DNA of 64,000 nt from Hymenoscyphus infarciens (Eukaryota; Ascomycota; Leotiomycetes; Helotiales; Helotiaceae): assembly GCA_001414345.1 (NCBI GenBank), contig LLCB01000107.1, positions 110,735-174,734 of the forward strand, read 5' to 3'. Under the pieces are notes generated by a model. It was not told the origin of the DNA. It was given only the letters and a program-made list of their open reading frames with translations, and searched no databases. This document shows, in pieces, positions 55,973 through 64,000 of the stretch. The first letter of the stretch is position 1. Every line of letters begins with the position of its first letter. A program made the position numbers and the translations under genes.

Positions 55973-58734
55973 ATGGCCAGCGCGGAACAGACCCTTGGCG
56001 CAGACTCGACAATCGATTCCCTCACAATGGAAGACTTCACACCAACATTTTATATCGGCCATCATGAGTCGAAACGACCTCTGCCTGTCACGGACTTGGT
56101 TCTGCGACAGGCTCAGGATGTGGGGGTAGGCGCTCTATTTCACCTTTGTCTTTTTGTTGGGAGGCCTTGCTGATTTGGTGCGCAGTATGATATGCTCACC
56201 AGTCCTATTACCAGCCCGCATTTCCATTCCAGAGTTTTGACTCTGATCTCCGCCTACATCTCCGAACTCTCCCTCGCAGAGAATAAGCACAGTGCTCCTC
56301 CTGCGCCGATTATTCCTCCTCTCGATCCTGTAGATACGCCTTTGACGCCTAGCGATTCGCTGTCGCAGATTATCGCATATTCGAGTCCTTGGATTGATTT
56401 ATGCTCGCCGGATCCTTTGATCTCGAATATATCTCGGCAGGTTTTGAACATTGAGATAGCATATGCTTCTTTTTGTGGTGTGGGACATATTATTATACCA
56501 GGACCAAGGAAATACAGCAGTGGGAGCTCTGACAATAATGGACTTATGCAATATGCCCGCGCTATCCAGGAAGCGCTCACTATCGGCAGTTATATACAAA
56601 TAGCGATTCAAATTCCCATGTACGGCAATGAAGAAGTTAGTGATATGACGGGCGACCTACAACCGTTTGCCAGAGAGGAAGTTTCCAATTCGAAGGCGAA
56701 AAAGGAGGTGGATTTGTTCGAGACTTGGGATGCGTGGAATTTAATTCGTGGCGTGTGTAAATACAATTCGAGACTTTCAGTAGGTAAGAACAACCAATAC
56801 AATTCATTCATTCTCTCCTCCCCCCGAATTTTTGCTTTGCAGGATGGTGTTGAAAAGTGTGTCGGCAACTAATTACTAGTGGAAACCCTTCGGAGTATTC
56901 CTACCACTCTGAAGGTAATGCTTTTTACTCTTTTCTGGTCCTCCCAGAATGAACAGAAGCTGATTGTTCATATACAGCTCTTGGAATCCCTCGCCAGTTA
57001 CCGTTGGAATCTTTGCAGTCTCGTTGGTTTGCTGAACCTCTGAGAATTCTTACATTTACACCCACAAGCTTTCTCAAAAACAAAGGAGGCCATCCCGTTC
57101 TTGCTAAGAGCCACCAGGCAATCTTGTCAAGATATATGCGTTTGAAGCAACCTCCATGGCTCTTACTATCAGATGTTGGACCAATCCCCGGCCTAGATGA
57201 TCCGACATCCCTCACATCCACCGCAGATGGATTCCCATCTCCAAGTGCAGTTGCGGATGCCACCAGAGAGCTATCCGTCTCCCCTACCCCAGCGGAAACT
57301 GCAGAGTTTGCAGCCAAGGATAAAAACAAGCCCAGGGTGAAAGATCCAGCTGCTCATCTCATCTACATGAGATATCTCCAAAGAAACCAACCTCCCAGAT
57401 CAGCCATCGAGAGATTTGGATCGGGATATCAAGATTACCTCCAAGCACCACTTCAACCACTCACCGACAACCTCGAGTCAGTGACTTATGAAGTTTTTGA
57501 GAAGGATCCTGTCAAGTACGATTGGTACGAGCGTGCCATCGCACAAGCACTTGCTGATTGGGCCCAACAAAGTAAACCCACCTCAAGTGTGAGTGGTGCG
57601 GTAGTGATTGCGGTTGCTGGATCTGGTCGTGGACCTCTAGTCACTCGTGCGTTGAGAGCAAGTCAAACTACAGGCGTCGCCGTTGAAGTTTGGGCTGTGG
57701 AGAAGAATCCAAATGCCTATGTCCTGCTGCAACGCCACAACGAAGAAGATTGGGGCCGAGCAGTCAATGTGGTGAAGAGTGATATGCGAGCATGGAAAGG
57801 ACCCCTCCGCTCAACCACAGCTCCAATAGGATCAGCTCTCACGACTACCTCGCCAACACCAGCATCACCACACGGAAAAGTCGATATCATCGTCTCGGAA
57901 CTCCTAGGTTCCTTCGCAGATAACGAACTTTCACCAGAATGTCTAGATGGAGTCCAACACGTCCTAGCACCCGAATTCGGTATCTCGATACCTAGTTCTT
58001 ACACCGCACATCTAACACCCATCCTCGCTCCTCGTCTGCACGCCGATATTTCCCATCGCGCAATGACCGATTCCACAGCCACGGAAACACCATACGTAGT
58101 TATGCTTCACGCAATCGATTACCTAGCTACCTCCGTCCCAGATCACCCACGTATCCAACAAGCATGGGAATTCGTACATCCCCTCCCAGCTTCTACTCTA
58201 GCAGTCGCGGAAGCGAGACGAGGAGGGGGAGTTAGTGGTGGTGGGGGTGGTAGTATGTCTGGGGGTGATGGTGCTAATGAGCATAATACTAGGTATTCAC
58301 GGCATACTTTTGTCTGTCGGGATCGCGGTGTGGTAAATGGGATTGCTGGATACTTCGAAGCCGTACTATATGATGGTGGGGATGGCAAGGGGAAGGTGGA
58401 GTTGAGTACGAGGCCGGATACTATTGATGAGAAGAGCAAGGATATGATTTCTTGGTTTCCCATCTTTTTCCCGTTAAAGGTTTGTTTATCCCCAATTCTT
58501 CACTTCTCACTGACGAGCAACATCCTCTTGATAATCTACTAACATGTCAACTAGAATCCACTTTACTTTCCAGACGACACGGAACTTGAAGTCACCATGT
58601 GGAGACAGACGGATGATAGGAAGGTGTGGTATGAGTGGTTAGTCGAGGCGTATGTGCATATTGGGCCGGAGAAGAGATTGAGATTGGGATGTAGTGAGGT
58701 TGGAAGTAGTAGGAAGGTTGGCTGTTTGATGTAG
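55973..58734 (+). CDS. Protein arginine N-methyltransferase 5 (Skb1/Hsl7 type)
   Basis: A type II arginine methyltransferase making symmetric dimethylarginine, for example on Sm proteins and in cell-cycle control. Exons are 55973-56125, 56186-56783, 56978-58479 and 58555-58734, all in phase, giving 810 aa. The N-terminal TIM-barrel part spans about residues 25-360, with WNLIRGVCKYNSRLSV joined to ALGIPRQLPLESLQSRW. The catalytic part has the SAM loop IAVAGSGRGPLV and the double-E loop SELLGSFADNELSPECLDG. The C-terminal barrel includes YFEAVLYDG and ISWFPIFFPLK-NPLYFPDD. A Gly-rich insert (GGGVSGGGGGSMSGGDG) in the barrel is low complexity. Intron 2 (194 nt) contains a short open segment that could be an optional exon. 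SmF, a known type of substrate, is also in this window. Confidence 0.93.
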
Positions 58735-59800
58735 AGAGGAATTTGGAGTTGAGCATCCGAAGGATGGTGGGAGGTAGAAAGGTGTAAATGAAGGGGGGGG
58801 AAGGAGGGGAGGGAGGGGAGGAGTACATATGGTTCAATTTCGTTGACCGAAAGATTCAGACTCGAGATTTCTAGTTTGGGGTCTCGTAACAAAGGGGAGA
58901 GGAATGATCCAAGACGTGGTTCATGAAATTCTCTTGATGGTTTATAGAACTAACTTCAATCACCGTACAGTTTATATTCATTTTACTAGTAACGAGGCGA
59001 AGTGACGCTTGGTGAACTCTTTCTAGGAGCTATCCCAGATTCTGAAAATTGCGGACTTTATACGTAAACCGGAACCTTCATACGGTAACGACTCTATCAT
59101 AGGACAATCAATCCACCACTCCCTAAAAACACTTCACATACCTTACGCACGTATGATAAATCAGTTGATAGGATCTTGAAATCGGCCTCTTGAGATTACA
59201 TATCCGGATTCTCTACACCGCTTCTGTCTCGTGGCAAGTTGTTACTGAGCCGACAAATATTTTGGGGGTTTGGGATTGTGGGGATTGGCGTTTGTGTGAG
59301 TTGTGCCTCGTGGCTTGTTGGACCCCGACCCGACTAGAACTTAGAAGGAGTCGTTGAGGAGCCTCTCGTATAGTACTACCTGATTTATAGGGGTACATTG
59401 GGAGTTTGTGAAAATGGAGGTGACAATGGGGACAAGGCATTGACTTGGAAGGAAATGGAAAATTCACATAAAAACATTTCGAAGAGAATGATTCTCTTGG
59501 TATTTTCTCATGTGGCTCCGATATATTCATGTTGATCTACCATTACTAGGTTGTTTGCTCTGGTGCCCTTTCCCATTCTCACATGCGCTCGGCGGGTTTG
59601 TGATATGCGGCAGCAGATTCGAAGTATCCATCCTACGATTTCTTGGGAATCGAATTGTTGAGGAGCTCGAGCTCGAGCTAAGCAAAATGGCAAGACCCAA
59701 TTCATGATTATCGTGCCCCAAATCCAGGATGCACCACTTGGATGTTGGCTCACCGCCCAAGGCCTCGACTTCCTTCATATTATTTCCATCCCCATATCCT
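58735..59800. other. Convergent 3' region between PRMT5 and cyclophilin genes
   Basis: About 1.07 kb without a supported gene. It includes purine-rich GGGGGGGAAGGAGGGGAGGG near 58,795. Confidence 0.5.
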
Positions 59801-60398
59801 TCATCCAGCCAAGGGATTCGCATGCACCGTAACCTTTTCAATCTTAATCTCCTCCTTGGGTCTATTCTTCCGATCCACCTCGACCGCCTCCATCTTCTCC
59901 AGGGTCCTCAACCCATCATCCCCAATGACATGACCGAAAACGGTATTCTTGCCATCTAGATGAGGCGCTTTATCGAAGCAGATGAAGAATTGACTGCCAT
60001 TCGTGTCCAGACCTTTATTCGCCATACTCAGAATCCCCCGCGCATTATGTCGCAACGAAGGTCGGATTTCATCCTCGAAAGGCCCTTCCCAGATTGAGGA
60101 CCCGCCTTTGGGTTGTGCAGGAGGTGCTCCGGTTTGGATCATGAAGGAGGGGATGAGGCGGTGGAAGGCAGAGCCATCATAGTAGCCGGATGCGCAGAGG
60201 GCGAGGAAGTTCTACGGGGAGAGGAGTTAGCATTGAGGGCGTTGACATGGGAGGTGAAAATAGATTGTTGCATGTATTATTAGATAGAGATATGTAGATA
60301 GATAGGGTACTTGTACTTGCCTCGGCCGTCTTGGGGACACTCTCGCAGAAGATTTCGAGTTTAATATCACCGAAATTGGTGTGCAGTGTGACGGACAT
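59801..60398 (-). CDS. Cyclophilin-type peptidyl-prolyl isomerase (PPIL3/Cyp10-like)
   Basis: A small prolyl cis-trans isomerase; relatives are associated with the spliceosome. Exon 1 is 60398-60321 (MSVTLHTNFGDIKLEIFCE...KTAE) and exon 2 is 60211-59801, giving 162 aa, normal for PPIL3. Catalytic features are FHRLIPSFMIQTG with the active arginine, SMANKGLDTNGSQFFI, and HLDGKNTVFGHV. His stands where cyclophilin A has Trp, as is common in this subgroup. The intron (60320-60212, 109 nt) begins GCAAGT and ends CCCGTAG with a GCTAAC branch site, so it is a GC-AG intron. It is divergent from the arrestin-like gene. Confidence 0.92.
60212..60320 (-). other. GC-AG intron in the cyclophilin gene
   Basis: The donor GAG|GCAAGT is the canonical GC-AG consensus. 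Splicing there gives KTAE-NFLALCASGYYDG, exactly the family sequence. A GT donor 11 nt downstream would add a frame-breaking extension. Confidence 0.85.
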
Positions 60399-60609
60399 GG
60401 TGATTGAGGGGAGGGAGAGGGAGAGGGAGAGAGAGAGGGGGTAGCTTCATTATTTAGTGGTGGGGTTATGTTGTAGGGACGGACATAACGTAGGCGTGGT
60501 GAACGTAGGGCTGAGATGTTGATTTTGTTGAAGCTTGGGGACTTGGGGATGATCTTCCAAGCCTGCCATCACTGGAGAACACCACCAACAAGGCTGCCAG
60601 ATTAAAGGC

Positions 60610-60676
60610 GGGGTGTTTATTTCATTTATTTCATTTATTTCGTTTATTTCGTTTATTTCGTTTATTTCGTTTATTT
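60610..60676. repeat. Minisatellite, 10 bp unit TTTATTTCRT-like
   Basis: About six tandem copies of a 10 bp unit (TTTATTTCAT, then TTTATTTCGT). The change from CA to CG variants is at about 60,638. It lies in the shared promoter region of the cyclophilin and arrestin-like genes. Confidence 0.9.
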
Positions 60677-60925
60677 TCGGACGGAAGCCCCTAAGCCAGC
60701 ATCAGCAGCCAGCCCTAAAAGTGGAAGGGAAGTACAGTACAGTACAGTATTTACAGGCATCGCAAAGCACGAGGTGCGAGTGGCACAGGAACCACAGGAA
60801 TCGAATTCGGGGTCCGCTCGTGCTGTACGCTGTACTGTACTGCACTACGACTACAGGCCAGGCCAGGCTCTCGCTCCAAGCCTGGCCCGCTCGCCAGGAG
60901 TACCGTTGCTTGGTTGCCCAGCGCA

Positions 60926-61132
60926 TACTCGTCTACTCGTCTACTCGTCTACTCGTCTACTCTACTCTCTACTCGTCTACTCCTCTACTCTCTACTCGTC
61001 TACTCGTCTACTCGTCTACTCGTCTACTCGTCTACTCGTCTACTCGTCTACTCTCTACTCGTCTACTCCTCTACTCGTCTACTCTCTACTCGTCTACTCG
61101 TCTACTCCTCTACTCGTCTACTCGTCTACTCC
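60926..61132. repeat. Minisatellite, 8 bp unit TACTCGTC
   Basis: About 200 bp made of TACTCGTC units, with variant units TACTCCTC and short TACTCTC joins at several points. Six or more perfect units occur in a row near 60,990-61,050. It lies about 400 bp before the arrestin-like start codon. It is translatable in several frames without stops, so open frames here are artefacts of the repeat. Confidence 0.92.
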
Positions 61133-61531
61133 ATCCTATCCACCACCAGAGGGATACATCCCGACCACCACCACCATAACAAAACAACACATAATACCCC
61201 TCGCGAAGCTGCACCACCCACGAAAGAAGCTATTCACACCTCCTTCATCACCTTTCCCACCCCACCGAATCGAAAGCGCCTACTACTTCACCTTGACTTG
61301 CTTGGCTCAACACCACAGCAGTGAGCCGGACGGAGCCTTGCTGATCAATGGTGACGACTCGATCCAACACCCTCTGCTAGAACGCGACAAGCCCTTATAA
61401 ACACCCTCAATCTCTCTTCCCACTTATCACATGGTGCCTCCAGTTTCCACCACGCCAGATTGTCTGTTACAAGCTTTATATCCCCGTTGGCGCAGACCGC
61501 GCGGTTGCGCCCAGTGTGAGCCCGAGACAAG

Positions 61532-62877
61532 ATGGCTGCTTTCGTCAGAGTCTCGGGGCCGCCAAACAGCAATTTCCTCGTGGGATATCCAGGAATATCG
61601 GCTACCTTGGTAAGCTCCTTCGAACTGCTTTTCAAACAATGTGGTGTACAGTTTTCATGCGACATCTTGCGCTAACATGGGGGATTTGGTCAACAGCCGA
61701 GGATAGAAGGAAAGGTGGAAATCAGACCTCTCACAGGGATTTCAGCGCCGGTTGCCATCTCGTTGGTACGGATATGTTTGCAGCGAAGGGAAACCATCCA
61801 TCCATCCGCCGAGTCGCTCGCGAAGAAACACCTAGGGACGCCGAGGAGGGAGACGACGGATGTGGTGGGGAAAGAGCTTCTCTTGTTTAGATGTCCCGCG
61901 GGGAGGGAATCCGAAAGCGTGGTTTTGATGGACTTGCCTTTCGTGCTATTTATACCCTTTGGACGAGGAGGAGAGGAGAGCAATCGACGGATCCCACCTG
62001 CTTCTTTACAACTTCCTAGTCGAACGGCCGAAACATTTTACGAGCTGGTGGTGACGGTTCAGCAAGGGCAGGATCAGAAGAAATTCGCCTTCCCGGTGCC
62101 GATACAGAGATATGATACTTTATCGACATTTGGCATGTACAATCGACCGGAAGCCGCAGAGCAGACGGCAGATCATCTTGTTACGCTGGCTATATCTTTA
62201 CCCAGGTGGTCTTATGGTCCTTTAGATCCGGTTTCCGTCTATATCAAGCTCTCGCCGAACCCGGATTGGTTGAATAAGGCGAAGAAGGTTATGATTCAGA
62301 AAATCACTATTGGGATAGAAGAGGAGATTACATATAACCCCGAAGGAGACGAGCCTACGAAAAAGGTCAATCGGATAGCGAAACACACGCAGAATGTGGG
62401 TGTCAAGTTACCGGAGGCGGGATACTATACGAATTTGGGGCTTGTCTTTCCCTCGAAGGAATTACGGGATCCAGAAGGCATTATAAGGAGAGGGAAGGCT
62501 GCGTTTCCGATGTATGGGGTTAATTCTTTCACGACGACCGGGACTCTTTATAAGATTGAGTTTTTCTTGATTATCAAGGTATAAATCCCCCCCCCCTGTT
62601 AATATCAAGTAAAAGTTGGCTAATGGGGAAATAGGCACACATGTCCTCAGCAAGAGATATCGTCTTAAGACAACCGATTGTAGTCTGTCCCATTGACCAA
62701 CAGGATTGCAAAGAAGAAATGGACGCCATTGAACAAGCCGCCAAAGATGCTTCCCACGTTGATCCACATAATCCCATGTTACCCGCTTGCACGATTATCA
62801 GAGCGAATGATAAGGATGCTCTGAAAGCTCTTGGATGGACGATGGTAGGTGGACAGAGAAAAATGGTTATTGAATGA
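61532..62877 (+). CDS. Arrestin-like (arrestin N-terminal fold) protein
   Basis: Probably an alpha-arrestin-type adaptor. Exons are 61532-61609, 61697-62578 and 62635-62877, with introns of 87 and 56 nt, giving 400 aa. The first exon reads MAAFVRVSGPPNSNFLVGYP and joins to PRIEGKVEIRPL, followed by ISLVRICLQRRETIHP. Later strands are FYELVVTVQQGQ, FPVPIQRYDTLSTFG and a C-lobe-like part (SPNPDWLNKAKKVMIQKITIGI, YKIEFFLIIKAHM). It ends with GGQRKMVIE. No PY motif (PPxY) for a ubiquitin ligase is seen, so it is at most a divergent arrestin. The family call rests on fold-like pattern and recalled similarity to fungal arrestin_N proteins. Confidence 0.72.
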
Positions 62878-64000
62878 GGGATTTCCTGGATACGATGGAA
62901 ATTTTGTCACACATATATTTGGTTGGGAGGAAGAACACTATCTTTCCGATCCTATCATTCGGGGAGATGAGAAACCATATGAGGAAAACGATTTATGGTT
63001 GATCTTGCTCTTTTGTTTTTGGAAGTAACGCCTCGCATCTGCCAAAATATCAAGAGACTCTCGAATCATTTGCACCGATCACGAGGACCAAATGGAAGAC
63101 AAGAACCCAGCACGTCAAGGAATATGGAAGAGGAGGCGAGTTTTTATTTTCACGAACAGATACAGCAGGGGCTGAACTGAACTGGTATTTGGCAACATCT
63201 GGCTGGTCTAGCAAGGGCGGCGTTCCGGAATCAAATGGACTCGCTCGGGCGTGGGAAATCATTTAAATCATCGAATACTTTCTCACGCAGCGCGACGGGC
63301 ATCTTGAATGACATCCATGAAAGAGATGAATCCTGGGATTTTTTACACATGCATTTCTATAGGCGTTGGGAGGTGGTTTTGTGGTGGTCTTCTGGACAGG
63401 ACATCTACTTTTTCAACTTCTGATGATGATGTTTTTGTCTATCCAGATTTTTATTATGTGTACATGAATGACCTGATGGATACATTTGGCTAGGGAGGGG
63501 GATTACTTGGTTTTCTGTATGAGTTGAGTGGTTGGTGGGAAAGGAAAGGGGCCTACCTACCTCCTCGGATGATGGATGGATGGGTGGATATTGGTGGTTT
63601 TGTGTATCCATCGATTTCATAGGTGAGGGAGGAGGGGGAGAGAAGGAAATATAATGAAAGAACTTGTGTGATTATTCTTGCGTTTCTTTCTCCTCCCTCG
63701 ATTGTCTCTTTCGTTTTCTTGGGGGGGGCGATTTTTTCTCGTTCCACCGCATGCATGCTATACCTGGACTCACATTTCATCGTGAAATATATGTAGAGTA
63801 AGTAAGTTCTCTCTCTTTCGGACTGACCTGGGTTTTATTGGCTCATTCCAGTATCACATCAACCTCGTCAGACACACACGCGCGGAGATATTGCCACGTG
63901 GGAGAACGTGTGGTGGGGTGGGGTGGGATGGCTTGGTTGGGTCTGGCGTGTGGTTGGGTCTGGCGTGTGGTTTGGTTGGGGGTGGGCAAAAGGGGGGTGC
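62878..64000. other. Intergenic end of window, G-rich tail
   Basis: 3' flank without a supported gene. From about 63,905 the plus strand becomes G/T-rich and contains a tandem 17 bp repeat GGTTGGGTCTGGCGTGT at about 63,935-63,970, with several GGGG runs that could form G-quadruplexes. Confidence 0.5.

Noticed and set aside
60613..61400. Long open frames rich in LVYSSTRL-type repeats
   Set aside because: They are translations of the TACTCGTC minisatellite, whose 8 bp unit lacks stops in several frames; there is no real protein signal.

Overview
The window is nuclear DNA of a filamentous ascomycete. The genes carry short spliceosomal introns (mostly 50-115 bp) with GT-AG ends and CTAAC or CTGAC-like branch sites. 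They include an AA9 lytic polysaccharide monooxygenase, a HET-domain protein, NmrA-like and NRPS-like enzymes, and fungal Sen54, Skb1/PRMT5 and condensin subunits. Large blocks are extremely AT-rich and almost free of CA and TG dinucleotides, which is the footprint of repeat-induced point mutation (RIP). The gene set would fit a Leotiomycete such as a Helotiales species, but that placement is inference, not something the sequence proves.

Layout. 1-4446: divergent pair of housekeeping genes, a cysteine synthase (minus, cut by the window edge) and condensin subunit CAP-G/Cnd3 (plus). 4447-6467: gene-poor stretch with degenerate repeats. 6468-19444: accessory block with an NmrA-like oxidoreductase, a CYP65-like P450, a LaeA/UMTA-type methyltransferase, an A-T-R NRPS-like reductase and an AA9 LPMO. 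The first four look like a small secondary-metabolism cluster. 20.0-23.95 kb: RIP island. 24.8-25.7 kb: Nudix hydrolase between two islands. 26.1-32.3 kb: second, larger RIP island with a ~700 bp TIR element. 32.5-43.6 kb: accessory, allorecognition-like block holding a LINE relic split by a TIR element, an intact HET gene, a CorA-like pseudogene truncated by a transposon, two orphan ORFs, and an NLR (NACHT-type) relic. The NLR relic is interrupted by a hAT-type element that itself carries a Tc1/mariner relic. 44.0-44.6 kb: small gene for snRNP protein SmF. 46.3 kb: intron-containing tRNA-Leu. 46.5-49.7 kb: third RIP island. 50.5-62.9 kb: compact conserved block with Sen54, an uncharacterised tandem-domain nuclear-type protein, PRMT5/Skb1, a PPIL3-type cyclophilin and an arrestin-like protein. 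The last two are divergent and separated by striking minisatellites.

The picture is a two-compartment genome. GC-equilibrated housekeeping DNA alternates with RIP-decayed transposon islands, and the biosynthetic, LPMO and HET/NLR genes sit next to the islands. Exon boundaries were worked out by hand from splice consensus, reading phase and family similarity; no alignment was run.
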